Positions 16,713-25,626 of a stretch of DNA of 64,000 nucleotides are shown in pieces. Each line of letters starts with the position of its first letter. The stretch's first letter is position 1. Source of the DNA: Pseudidiomarina aestuarii (GTDB taxonomy: Bacteria > Pseudomonadota > Gammaproteobacteria > Enterobacterales > Alteromonadaceae). Where the stretch lies: contig NZ_PIPR01000001.1 of NCBI RefSeq assembly GCF_003987355.1, positions 1,116,001 through 1,180,000 on the forward strand, in the 5' to 3' direction. Below the pieces are notes generated by a model that saw nothing but the letters and a program-made list of their open reading frames with translations, did no database searches and was not told where the DNA came from. The translations under genes and the position numbers were made by a program.

Positions 16713-18635
16713 ATGAAATTTTTGACTACCTGCATGATAGCGTTCGCGTTATTTATCAATTCTTCCAACGCCGCTTCGCCCGCAGATATCCCTATTGAAG
16801 ATTTCTTTTCTGATGTTGCCTATAGTGACGTAGCTATTTCACCAACGGGTAAGTACTTTGCTATTAAGTCGACCAAAGGCATCAGTGACAATATTCTGAT
16901 TTTTGACCGTGCTAATAAACAGGTCACTGCCAATTTTACTTTTGGTGAGCTACAAGAGTTTTCGCAAATAACTTGGGTTAATGACGAACGCTTTATTTTT
17001 TACGGTCAGCGTGTTGAAGGGTATTTGGACGGTTCCTCGTCACGAGGCAGTTGGTATGCCGCGAACGCTGACGGTAGTAATCGCCGTGAGTTATTCCGCT
17101 CAGAACGAAGCGTCATGAATCTGACCCATTTACTCCCAGACGACCCCGACCATATTCTCGTGAGCAAATATCATTTTGCAGACGGTTTTAAAGCGAAAGT
17201 CCATCGTCTCAATATCAACGATGGACGTACTTACTTTGTTGCTGATCAACCCAATGAAGTCAATCAAGTTCTAGCCGACAACACAGGAACCCTGCGCGCT
17301 GCACATGGTTTCGAGACGCAAGACGATGGTCTCACACCCGAGTTCTTTCTTTATTACAAGCCGCTCGGAGAAGAATCCTGGAAGCCTTTATCCATAGAAG
17401 GTTACCAACCTGGTGATAGTGTCAGTTTTATTGGATTTGCGGCGGATAATCGACGCGCATTTTTAATTGGAAACTTTGAGACGAAGACTAGCGCAGTATA
17501 TGAGTTAGACACAAAAACTGGTGAATTAAGCATGATCACCCACGACTCGATTTCTGATGTGAGTGGTTATGAGACAGACCTAGACGACCAAGTCATCGCG
17601 GTTACTTTTGCACCAGGTAAATATGAGCGTATTTACGTCGACGATACGCAATCAGCCAAACTACTGAAGTCACTTGAACAAGCCTTTCCAGATCAGCAGG
17701 TGTTTCTGCGCAATGGCACCGCCGACGGGAAATACGCTGTGGTTAGAGTGCGTTCCGATAAAAACCCTGGCGAGTTTTATCTGTTTAATACGGAAACTTT
17801 GCAAGCCAGTTATATCGCATCTTCCCGTCCACGCTTAAATACCTCTGATATGGCAGAGATGCGCCCATTTAGCTTTACAGCTAGCGATGGTGTCGAGTTA
17901 CATGGTTATTTAACGGTACCTAAACCTGATCGTTTTGGTCGCACCCCGCCACTGGTTGTCGAGGTACACGGCGGACCTATGGGCATCCGCGACTATTGGG
18001 GTTTTAACAGTACCAATCAGTTTCTAGCCAGCCGCGGTATTGCTGTACTACAAGTCAATTTCCGTGGTTCAGGTGGCTATGGTCAAGAATTCATGACAAG
18101 TGGTTACGGCCAATGGGGTAAGCGGATGCAGCAAGATGTTTACGACGCTACACAATGGGCAATCGAACAAGGTCATGCAGCAAAAGAGCGCATTTGTATC
18201 AGTGGCGGCAGTTATGGTGCATACTCCGCTATGCTCGCATTGACACAAAAACCTGATATGTATCAATGCGCTGTCGCAATCGGTGGTGTTTATTCGTTAC
18301 CACTTTTGCGGGCGACGACAGACAGTGCTGGGAACGAGCAAGCTCGTAAGTCTTTCGACCGTCAAATGGGTGCGGATATGAAAGCACTTGAAGCGGTATC
18401 ACCGGTAGTCTTCGCAGACCAAATTACCAAACCAATATTGCTCATTCATGGTCGTAACGATGTTCGGACACCGTTTAGTCAGTATGAAGTGATGTTAGAA
18501 GCGCTCAACAAGCACGATAAGAGTGTTGAAACTTGGGTTCACGACGGTGGACACTCGGTGTATTCGCAAGAAGAGCGCTTCGTTGAAAATCAAAAGATTC
18601 TTGATTTCCTATCGAAACATCTGGCCCTTCGTTAA
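16713..18635 (+). CDS. S9 family prolyl oligopeptidase-type peptidase, secreted
   Basis: The protein (640 aa from the ATG at 16713) has a signal peptide ending around SSNAA, a beta-propeller-like N-terminal half and a C-terminal alpha/beta-hydrolase domain. The nucleophile Ser is in ISGGSYGAYSAM, the Asp in HGRNDVRTPFSQ and the His in DGGHSVYSQ; VEVHGGP upstream forms the oxyanion region. This layout is that of S9C-type acylaminoacyl/dipeptidyl peptidases, so it probably clips peptides in the periplasm. A TTG two codons upstream is an alternative start. It stands between the rpsT terminator and a tRNA gene. Confidence 0.9.
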   Translation: MKFLTTCMIAFALFINSSNAASPADIPIEDFFSDVAYSDVAISPTGKYFAIKSTKGISDNILIFDRANKQVTANFTFGELQEFSQITWVNDERFIFYGQRVEGYLDGSSSRGSWYAANADGSNRRELFRSERSVMNLTHLLPDDPDHILVSKYHFADGFKAKVHRLNINDGRTYFVADQPNEVNQVLADNTGTLRAAHGFETQDDGLTPEFFLYYKPLGEESWKPLSIEGYQPGDSVSFIGFAADNRRAFLIGNFETKTSAVYELDTKTGELSMITHDSISDVSGYETDLDDQVIAVTFAPGKYERIYVDDTQSAKLLKSLEQAFPDQQVFLRNGTADGKYAVVRVRSDKNPGEFYLFNTETLQASYIASSRPRLNTSDMAEMRPFSFTASDGVELHGYLTVPKPDRFGRTPPLVVEVHGGPMGIRDYWGFNSTNQFLASRGIAVLQVNFRGSGGYGQEFMTSGYGQWGKRMQQDVYDATQWAIEQGHAAKERICISGGSYGAYSAMLALTQKPDMYQCAVAIGGVYSLPLLRATTDSAGNEQARKSFDRQMGADMKALEAVSPVVFADQITKPILLIHGRNDVRTPFSQYEVMLEALNKHDKSVETWVHDGGHSVYSQEERFVENQKILDFLSKHLALR

Positions 18636-18646
18636 CGACCAGATGA

Positions 18647-18723
18647 GTCCCCGTAGCTCAGCTGGATAGAGCAGCCCCCTCCTAAGGGGCAGGTCGCAGG
18701 TTCAACTCCTGCCGGGGACGCCA
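18647..18723 (+). tRNA. tRNA-Arg (anticodon CCU)
   Basis: A complete 77-nt cloverleaf is visible: acceptor GTCCCCG/CGGGGAC, D-stem GCTC/GAGC, anticodon stem GCCCC/GGGGC with loop CTCCTAA giving anticodon CCT, T-stem GCAGG/CCTGC with TTCAACT, discriminator G and an encoded CCA. It should decode AGG. It begins 11 bp after the S9 peptidase stop. A repeat element starts 9 bp after the CCA. Confidence 0.97.
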
Positions 18724-18732
18724 AGTCGTTTG

Positions 18733-18834
18733 AAAACGTTATTGGCTACTAGTTACTAGCTACTAGAAAAAACAGATCGGTTTTTGTTTTGCTAGTAACT
18801 AGTATCTATTAGCTATTCGCACTTCACGCTTTTT
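18733..18834 (+). repeat. Heptamer-arm repeat, copy 5
   Basis: This copy starts AAAACGTTATTGGCTACTAG, has units TTACTAG and CTACTAG, the spacer GAAAAAACAGATCGGTTTTTG and TTTTG, then CTAGTAACTAGTATCTATTAGC and an end CACGCTTTTT. It occupies the gap between tRNA-Arg and the methyltransferase gene, whose TAA stop overlaps its last bases. Confidence 0.9.
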
Positions 18835-19810
18835 AGGCTTTTTCAGCGGTTATGGTCCAGCCGAATACTTCACCATCTAGATCAAAAGGTTCCGCTTCTA
18901 GTTTTAAACCTGCTTTGGTTGCAGCCTTCTTCAGTGCCGTAATATCTTTCTTGGCATAGGCTGATTGCAACTGTTCATCAAGACGCTTCTTATGGTCAGC
19001 CAGCACGTGATAATCATAGGTAAGCTGCTTACGTGCCTGTTCCAAGTTGGAGCCATTCATGGCCTGTAACACACGTGCGACCCGCGCTATTGCATCTTTG
19101 ACATAGGTTTGCTGCTCAGGCTTATCGAAACGTTGTAGCAGCGAGTCCATTATCCATTTGGTTGATTGCGACAAAATTCGATTGTGTGAATACTTTGCCC
19201 AACCCTCATCACCCAACTGTGGGATTGCTTGCATGGCTAGATCGATAATCAAATCGGCTTGCTGGAATAATGGACTTCCCTCGAGAATAGCCGTCAGTAC
19301 TTCTACACCGACTTTTGAGTCTTTCACGAGCTTGCTACTGGCATGATGACTCATGGTAATGAGCATACCACCCGGCTTCAAAATCTCACCGACCTTGGTC
19401 AATGCTGGGCCTTGCTCGGCATATTCAAATGCAAACTGACTGATGACCGCGTCCACAGATTCCGCTGTGTAAGGGGCAGCTGCAATAGGAGTCGCTGAAT
19501 GGAATTTGATCGCTTTAAGCTTTTTGGCAACTGCCGGTTGTTTCTCGAATTGTTTGACGGGATTGATTTCTGCAGCGTCGAGCCCTTCAATCACGAAGTC
19601 CTTTTGATTAGCACGGCCAAAATCATAAGCTAACAGCGCTAAGGCACCATTCCCACAGCCAGCATCGACGATTGTTGCACCCTGCGGAATCGAATCAAAC
19701 ATTTCATCCCAATACTTTTTGATTGCGCCAGTATAGCCTTGGTTCGCATCACCTTCAGCGAAGCTGTTTAGTACACCACTTGTCTGCCAATACATACTCC
19801 AATGCTGCAT
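18833..19810 (-). CDS. Class I SAM-dependent methyltransferase
   Basis: The 325-aa protein has a Rossmann-type methyltransferase domain: motif I is TIVDAGCGNGALALLAYDFG (residues about 45-64), followed by an acidic strand IEGLDAAEINP and motif AVISQFAFEYAEQGP, then LKPGGMLITMSHH. The C-terminal third is helical and charged (HKKRLDEQLQSAYAKKDITALKKAA). I do not recognise a specific substrate; neighbours give no clue. It lies alone between repeat copy 5 and the TonB-dependent receptor terminator. Confidence 0.82.
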   Translation of the reverse strand: MQHWSMYWQTSGVLNSFAEGDANQGYTGAIKKYWDEMFDSIPQGATIVDAGCGNGALALLAYDFGRANQKDFVIEGLDAAEINPVKQFEKQPAVAKKLKAIKFHSATPIAAAPYTAESVDAVISQFAFEYAEQGPALTKVGEILKPGGMLITMSHHASSKLVKDSKVGVEVLTAILEGSPLFQQADLIIDLAMQAIPQLGDEGWAKYSHNRILSQSTKWIMDSLLQRFDKPEQQTYVKDAIARVARVLQAMNGSNLEQARKQLTYDYHVLADHKKRLDEQLQSAYAKKDITALKKAATKAGLKLEAEPFDLDGEVFGWTITAEKA

Positions 19811-19892
19811 CTTTTATTCCTAAGCTTAAGTAACAAGAAGAGCACTAGTGTAGGGATAATCCACACGGAATAAAAGAGCGAATCGCAGGCAT

Positions 19893-19918
19893 AAAAAAAG
19901 CGGGACCGAAGTCCCGCT
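19893..19918 (-). terminator. Rho-independent terminator after the TonB-dependent receptor
   Basis: On the minus strand AGCGGGAC-TTCG-GTCCCGCT forms a perfect 8-bp stem with a stable UUCG tetraloop, followed by a run of T (19893-19899). It lies 32 bp past the receptor stop codon. Confidence 0.92.
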
Positions 19919-19950
19919 TATGCGTTTCATATTCTGATCGAACGAGTCGA

Positions 19951-22632
19951 TTAGAAGTTTTGTTGGAAACGTACGTAGAATACACGACCCCAGCCATTGT
20001 ACAGGCCGTAGTTGTAGTCACGACCACCGTACGGCTCAAGAGTTGGCAGTTTCTCAAATGCGTTTTGTACGCCAAGAGTGAAGCTGTTATCCCAAGCAGT
20101 GTTGTAAGTCGCTTGCAGATCGTGAGTTACCCAAGAGCCTAAGTGGCCAGTACGTAACACACCGTCAGCGCCGTTTGCGTCTGCTACGGTATCAGTGTAC
20201 TGATCACCGATTAAGCTCAAGTTCCACGCGAACGTGAAGTCATTCAACGTATAGGTGTTGTTGAAGTTCAAGCGGTTACGCGGTACACCCAAGTCACGAA
20301 CTAGGTTACGACCACCATCAATTGAGTAATCAAGGATGTGACCGATTTGCAGGTTCTGAGTCAATGAACCCATATCTGCGAAGTCCCAGTTAGCGCGGAG
20401 GTTAAAGTCGAAACCTGAAGTTCCTAACGTACCTTCGTTACCAAAACCAGCAGTAACTTCAGTGATAACACCGTTCGCATCACGAGTTACACCAAGACCA
20501 GCTGGAATTGGGTCACCTGCGTCAAGCGCATCAATAAGGTTTTGCGAAGTGAATGAACGAATACGATCTTCAATTTCGATGTTGTAGTAATCGATCGCCA
20601 TGCTGATAGTATCAGTCAAGTTCACAGCGAAACCAGTAGCGAACTGAGTTGAGTTCTCAGCTGACAGGTCAGGGTTCGCAATGTAGAACGCGTTAGTTTG
20701 ACACTGAGCATTCGGGTCGCCTGCTAACACAGTACAAGTTCTCTCATCGAAAATGAAGTCAGCAGAGAACGAAGTTTTCTGAGTTAGGATATCCAACGAT
20801 GGAGCGCGGAAGCCTTCACCGTATGAACCACGCCAAATGATGTCATCACTGATAGACCATTTGAAGCTAACTTTCGGAGAGAAGTTACCACCGAAGTCTG
20901 AGTAACGGTCATAACGGCCTGCGAAGTTCAATTCGAAGTCATAAGTGACTGGAACCAATACTTCGAAGAAGGCTGCGTTTACAGTACGGCCACCACCTGC
21001 AGAGTTACCAGCAGAACCACCAACTAAGCCAGCTTCTGACTGTGAGTCGTAACGGTCAGCATAACGCTCTTTACGATGCTCGAAACCAACGAATGCTTGG
21101 ATCATACCAGCATTAGTTTCAGTTACGTCGAAAGAGGTATTTGCATAGTACTCATCGATGTCAAAGTCAGAGATACGTGAAGTGGTTACAACACCACCAG
21201 CTAGAACGTTGTCTGGGTTCTGACTTGGGAATTGCAAATCATAACCATAACGGCAGTTGGTTGGGTTGAATGAACCATCATCACAGTAACCTGGGTTGAA
21301 ATCATTTACGAAAGTCCACGCAGTTTGTGCTGCTAAGTAACCGTTACCGATTTCAGTTGTGTTGTTACGAACACGGCGGTAACCGAAATCAACTTCCATA
21401 TCACCCAGCATTCCTTCGAAGCCAAGCATGAAGTCTTTGTTTTTGTTGGTTACAGTGGTGTCACGGTTACCCATTGCTGCGAAACGGTGATAGAACCAAA
21501 CAGGAATGTTTGGACCAACTAATGACGGATCATAAGTGGTTGCATTCGGGTTGTTTGGATCATAAATCCACGCATTTGGATTCGTTGGGTTGTTGTAGCT
21601 GTCAGCTGGAGTAGTCAAGCCATCATAGAAGATGTTTGAATCTGGAGCTGGTGCATAACGACCAAACGATTCAGTTTCTGCAACGCTAGCATTGCTGTAG
21701 AAAGCCCAATCGTTGTTGATCTGGTGACGCGCTTTAATGAACAATGATTCGTTCGCTGAAGACGCTTCGTTCGCGTTAGTCGCGTTGAAGTTATACTGAC
21801 AACGAGGCGCGCCGCCGATAGTTGTCGGGATGTAGTTTTCTTCTGTACAGCCGCTAGGAATACCTTGGAAAGCGCCAGTAACAGTTGAACGCCAGTTGTT
21901 ACCGTAGGTTGAAGAACCTGGTACAACCCATGGGTATGCGTTTTCATAAACGATTTCACGGTTGTTCCAAGACACACCACCTAATACTTGGGTGTTCGCG
22001 TCAGAAGAACCGAATAATACGCTACCTTGCTCGCGGTCACCGCCTTCACGTGGAACTGATACTTCACCAGCACCTAAAGTCAGCTGTGCGCCGTTGTAAT
22101 CTTTACGAGTGATAACGTTGATTACACCACCGATTGCGTCAGAACCGTATACCGCTGATGCACCATCAGACAGGATTTCGATACGCTCTACAGCACCGAT
22201 TGGGATTGAGTTCAAATCTTGGCTAGAACCAGTTGATGGAGACATAGTCAAACGACGGCCATCAACCAATACGAGTGAGCGTGAAGCACCCAAACCACGT
22301 AAATCTACCTGAGAAACACCCTGTGCAGAGCTACCAGATTGTGGACGGAATGAACCGACTGAGTTGAACGTGGTGTTACGAATGATGTCTGCAACAGAGA
22401 TGTCACCTGACAGGTCGATCGCTTCACGGTCGATTACGGTTACAGGAACCGCGCCTTCCAGGTCAGTACGCTTGATGCGTGAACCTGTTACTGTGATACG
22501 TTCTTGAGCTTCTTCTGCTTGCTCATCTTCAGACTGATCCTGCGCAATTGCAGAGCCTGAAAACGCAAGAGATGCGCCACCGAACATAAGAGCTAAGCGG
22601 ATAGACTTAGCTAATTTATTGTTAGTATACAT
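19951..22632 (-). CDS. TonB-dependent outer membrane receptor
   Basis: This is an 893-aa receptor with a signal peptide (LALMFGGASLAFSGSAIA, cleaved before QDQ), a TonB box-like segment ERITVTGSRIKR, a plug domain (GASRSLVLVDGRRL; ILSDGASAVYGSDAIGGVIN) and a beta-barrel ending in FQQNF with a C-terminal Phe. It imports a bulky ligand using TonB energy. The plug resembles the Alteromonadales receptors for peptides or oligosaccharides rather than known siderophore receptors, but the ligand is unknown. I chose the ATG at 22632, which has GGGAG upstream, over the GTG at 22650. A strong terminator follows. Confidence 0.93.
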   Translation of the reverse strand: MYTNNKLAKSIRLALMFGGASLAFSGSAIAQDQSEDEQAEEAQERITVTGSRIKRTDLEGAVPVTVIDREAIDLSGDISVADIIRNTTFNSVGSFRPQSGSSAQGVSQVDLRGLGASRSLVLVDGRRLTMSPSTGSSQDLNSIPIGAVERIEILSDGASAVYGSDAIGGVINVITRKDYNGAQLTLGAGEVSVPREGGDREQGSVLFGSSDANTQVLGGVSWNNREIVYENAYPWVVPGSSTYGNNWRSTVTGAFQGIPSGCTEENYIPTTIGGAPRCQYNFNATNANEASSANESLFIKARHQINNDWAFYSNASVAETESFGRYAPAPDSNIFYDGLTTPADSYNNPTNPNAWIYDPNNPNATTYDPSLVGPNIPVWFYHRFAAMGNRDTTVTNKNKDFMLGFEGMLGDMEVDFGYRRVRNNTTEIGNGYLAAQTAWTFVNDFNPGYCDDGSFNPTNCRYGYDLQFPSQNPDNVLAGGVVTTSRISDFDIDEYYANTSFDVTETNAGMIQAFVGFEHRKERYADRYDSQSEAGLVGGSAGNSAGGGRTVNAAFFEVLVPVTYDFELNFAGRYDRYSDFGGNFSPKVSFKWSISDDIIWRGSYGEGFRAPSLDILTQKTSFSADFIFDERTCTVLAGDPNAQCQTNAFYIANPDLSAENSTQFATGFAVNLTDTISMAIDYYNIEIEDRIRSFTSQNLIDALDAGDPIPAGLGVTRDANGVITEVTAGFGNEGTLGTSGFDFNLRANWDFADMGSLTQNLQIGHILDYSIDGGRNLVRDLGVPRNRLNFNNTYTLNDFTFAWNLSLIGDQYTDTVADANGADGVLRTGHLGSWVTHDLQATYNTAWDNSFTLGVQNAFEKLPTLEPYGGRDYNYGLYNGWGRVFYVRFQQNF

Positions 22633-23000
22633 ATCTTCTCCCTGGACCACTTTATTAGTGATTTACTAGGTTTAAACTGGCACGTGAACGCTCTTCGTGC
22701 TCGTTCCGATCGGGGTCTAAGTCGCTGCAAAGCTAATTAAACACCAACCGATCAGTACCCGATACTAATCAAAAAAGCCGAGTTCAGCAACCTAGGGAGT
22801 CGCTAAAAATCAATATTTTTTGATGAATTTGTACGATAAACAGCCTTTTTCTTGGGTTGAAACGTGACAAAATAACGATAAATCATTGTTTTAAATCACT
22901 TAATTGAAAACAAAATAGCGTCACAAAAAGTTCCCTAAGTTTCCAAAATTTCGTCATTTTGATGTTTTTTTGCACATCGGCATGCCTTGATTGACGTGCT
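22633..23000. other. Intergenic region upstream of the TonB-dependent receptor
   Basis: This 368-bp gap holds the receptor's ribosome site (22636-22645) and presumably its promoter. It is A/T-rich between 22800 and 22980, with runs such as AATATTTTTTGATG and TGTTTTTTTGCAC. I see no open frame of note, no heptamer-arm repeat and no confident promoter, tRNA or terminator in it. Confidence 0.5.
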
Positions 23001-23660
23001 TTAGAGCCGAACTCGTCCGACTTGTAACAAATTTTTCACGCTCGCCTTTGCGCTGCCGGCATATTGATAGCCTTGTGCCAACATCAATTCTGCACACGCC
23101 ACCGCATCGTTAAAAGCGTGATGCGCATGATAATCAGGCAGTCGATAGCGCCCTCGCGCTGCGGCTAAAGTCAAACTCCCGCGCGGAATATGATGTTGCT
23201 GATTGCGCAGCCGGCGTAATTCAAATTGCAGCGTATCGAACCAACCTAAGGGACTCAACTTGATCTCATGATGACGCGCCGCAACTTGCAAAAATTGCCA
23301 GTCCAAATGGGTATGGTGGCACACCAGCACGGCGTCCTCTAATACTTGCGCGAGTTCGTGTAAAACTAACTTACTGTCGCTACTTTCATTGAAGTCACGC
23401 TGAACGAGGCCATGCACGACTGGACTTTGCTTTAAATCATGGTTCTTGTCTGCTGTTGAATCCAAAACAAAGTAGCGCGCAGACTGATAATCGAGACACG
23501 GCGGGTGCACTTCAATCCAAGCTATTGCCAGCATCACATCCTGATTAGCATCTAACCCACTGGTTTCGATATCTACGACGACATAGCGAGCATCCGTCCA
23601 TTGCTGATTTAATAAGTGACGCCGCTGCCACCAGCGCTGCACGGCTTGAGTCCAGGCCAT
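23001..23660 (-). CDS. DnaQ-like 3'-5' exonuclease (DEDDh)
   Basis: The 219-aa protein has the DEDDh exonuclease motifs: Exo I YVVVDIETSGLD, Exo II HHTHLDWQFL and Exo III YHAHHAFNDAVACAEL. It therefore belongs to the PolIII-epsilon-like family but is a stand-alone nuclease, not DnaQ itself. The ATG at 23660 shares its A with the TGA of the upstream CBS/DUF294 gene (TGATG), so translation is coupled. The pair next to a sodium:acetate symporter recurs in gammaproteobacteria; its role there is not established. Confidence 0.85.
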   Translation of the reverse strand: MAWTQAVQRWWQRRHLLNQQWTDARYVVVDIETSGLDANQDVMLAIAWIEVHPPCLDYQSARYFVLDSTADKNHDLKQSPVVHGLVQRDFNESSDSKLVLHELAQVLEDAVLVCHHTHLDWQFLQVAARHHEIKLSPLGWFDTLQFELRRLRNQQHHIPRGSLTLAAARGRYRLPDYHAHHAFNDAVACAELMLAQGYQYAGSAKASVKNLLQVGRVRL

Positions 23661-25534
23661 CAACCTGACCGTCCGAACTTCATCGCAACGCCTTGCTGAC
23701 ACTCATCGATAATACGAAAAGCTGTCTTTAGTTGACGCCTAACCAACGTGCTGAGTTGATCGGGATCCAGTGCATTTTTCGGTTGTTCCGTGCCCCACAC
23801 TTCCAACTGGTGTTGCAAGCGGAGCTGCGTCAGAAACTGCCAAGCTTCCGCTAACGATTGATTATCGCGACGATTCAATAACCGCCCTTCCAACAACTGC
23901 TCCAAACGCGCTAAGGTTCGTGGTTCTGTCAGACCAGCTTGCAACGAATAGATGCGGACGATGTCATTGATCAGTGCAATGCCGTAGCGCTTGATATCGA
24001 TTAAATCACTGTCTTTGCCTGACTCGGTGCCACGAAAACGATTAAACAGTCCCAGTGGCACCTGCACATTGCGTTGTAACCGCGCTAAATTGCCGAGAAA
24101 GAACTCATTTTGACCCAGCCTAGCCACTTCAGCTCGATAGCGTTGATATAGGCGTTTATTGCCGACCACCATACGGCTATCAAAGAAAATTTGGCAATAC
24201 ATCAGTGCTTTAGGTGTTGGGCTCTCGGTCCAGCGGGTGAAACGCTCAACCCAGCCCGCAACACTGCGGCGACACTCTGGATTCGATGCCATAATATTGC
24301 CCGGACATAGGGGAATTCCGCAATCGCCCAACCCAGAGCAGACCCAATCGCCGAGGCCTTCAAACCAGCTCAACTGCCGCTCATTGAGATCATCGGCCAG
24401 CAGTAATCCATTGTCCTGATCAGAGCTTAAGGTTTGATCTTCACGACCCTGCGAGCCAAACGCGAGCCATGCATAAGATGCGGGGGCTACTCCGTGTTCA
24501 CGCTCATAAAACTCGATCAGTTTGCGCGTCATAGTATCCGTGAGAGATGCCAGCAACCGTCCAACAACCGTCGTGTTTGCGGCGCGCGAGGCAAACGCTT
24601 GCATATATGCGGGTATTTGCTTTGCCTCAGCAATGAGTTGCTCGCGCGTTACCGTTTTATTCAAAGCGCTGATCAACATAACCGGTTCGCTGCGTTGTTG
24701 TCGCATCAGGTCGGTATTGGTGATCATGCCCATGGGCTGATCATTCTCATCCAGCACCGGCAGATGGTGAATATTGTTCTGGGTCATGGTCGTCAACGCG
24801 TCCATGAGGGTTTGTCTGCCTGACACCGTTGCAGGAGCCTGGGTCATGACTGCATTGACATGCAAGTCAAAACTCAATCCAGGTGCAATCACCCGATTGC
24901 GTAAATCACGGTCGGTCAAAATGCCCACCAAAGCGCCGTCATCGACTAATAAAATAGAGCTTACTTTCTCATCACTCATTTTCTGCGCGGCGGCCCGAAT
25001 CGATGTGGTAGAGGGGAGTTGGACTGGAGGTCGGGTCAAGACCTCTTGAATGCTGGTTTGCAACGGGTCAACGGTCACTGGTTGGCGGCTATTCGGCTTC
25101 CCCCGGGCGACTTCTTCTAATGAACGTTGGCTATGTGCACGAATAAAGTATTGCTCAAATGCCTTACTGTCACGACGCAGCCGATCAAATATCGGTTGCG
25201 GGACAATGAAAATAATACCGTCTTCGACGACAGTCAGACGATTCACCACCGAGCGGCCACTCAACAAGGATGGATACCCGAACAAATCATGCGACTCCAA
25301 TCGCTCAATCAGATGCCCATCGGGCGCCAACAAATCAAATGCCCCTGATCGCACCATATAAAGAGCGGGGCTGAAGTCATTAAAGAACTTGTCCACGTTA
25401 TGTTCATTCACATAGGCCGCTTTCAGTTGCTCGATAGCACCATTGCGCTGGTCGTCCGTCAGTGCATCAAACGGCGGACAATCCAGGAGGAAGCGTTTGA
25501 CCTCAGCAAAATCGGGTTGCATGTTTTGTTTCAT
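23660..25534 (-). CDS. cNMP-binding/CBS-domain DUF294 putative nucleotidyltransferase
   Basis: The 624-aa protein has, in order, a cyclic-nucleotide-binding-like domain (residues about 20-130), two CBS domains (about 170-290; SILLVDDGALVGILTDRD and HLPVLDENDQPMGMITN), a DUF294 nucleotidyltransferase domain (LAFGSQGREDQTLSSDQDNG) and a helical C-terminal domain. It looks like a ligand- or nucleotide-sensing signalling enzyme. The motif GSQGR...DQD supports an active nucleotidyltransferase fold, but the target is unknown. It follows the symporter genes after a terminator-like hairpin and is coupled to the exonuclease gene. A link to acetate use is suggested only by context. Confidence 0.88.
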   Translation of the reverse strand: MKQNMQPDFAEVKRFLLDCPPFDALTDDQRNGAIEQLKAAYVNEHNVDKFFNDFSPALYMVRSGAFDLLAPDGHLIERLESHDLFGYPSLLSGRSVVNRLTVVEDGIIFIVPQPIFDRLRRDSKAFEQYFIRAHSQRSLEEVARGKPNSRQPVTVDPLQTSIQEVLTRPPVQLPSTTSIRAAAQKMSDEKVSSILLVDDGALVGILTDRDLRNRVIAPGLSFDLHVNAVMTQAPATVSGRQTLMDALTTMTQNNIHHLPVLDENDQPMGMITNTDLMRQQRSEPVMLISALNKTVTREQLIAEAKQIPAYMQAFASRAANTTVVGRLLASLTDTMTRKLIEFYEREHGVAPASYAWLAFGSQGREDQTLSSDQDNGLLLADDLNERQLSWFEGLGDWVCSGLGDCGIPLCPGNIMASNPECRRSVAGWVERFTRWTESPTPKALMYCQIFFDSRMVVGNKRLYQRYRAEVARLGQNEFFLGNLARLQRNVQVPLGLFNRFRGTESGKDSDLIDIKRYGIALINDIVRIYSLQAGLTEPRTLARLEQLLEGRLLNRRDNQSLAEAWQFLTQLRLQHQLEVWGTEQPKNALDPDQLSTLVRRQLKTAFRIIDECQQGVAMKFGRSG

Positions 25535-25578
25535 CTAACAGGTCTCCAATGCCCATAACTCTCACTCTACGGCAAAGA

Positions 25579-25607
25579 TAAAAAACCCGCCACTAAGGGC
25601 GGGTTTT
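25579..25607 (-). terminator. Rho-independent terminator after the symporter operon
   Basis: AAAACCCGCC (25582-25591) and GGCGGGTTTT (25598-25607) form a 10-bp stem around a 6-base loop. On the minus strand a T-run follows, so it can end the symporter transcript. The T-run on the other side would also allow function on the plus strand. Transcription of the DUF294 pair would need read-through or its own promoter. Confidence 0.85.
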
Positions 25608-25626
25608 GACAATCAAGAACACCTGA

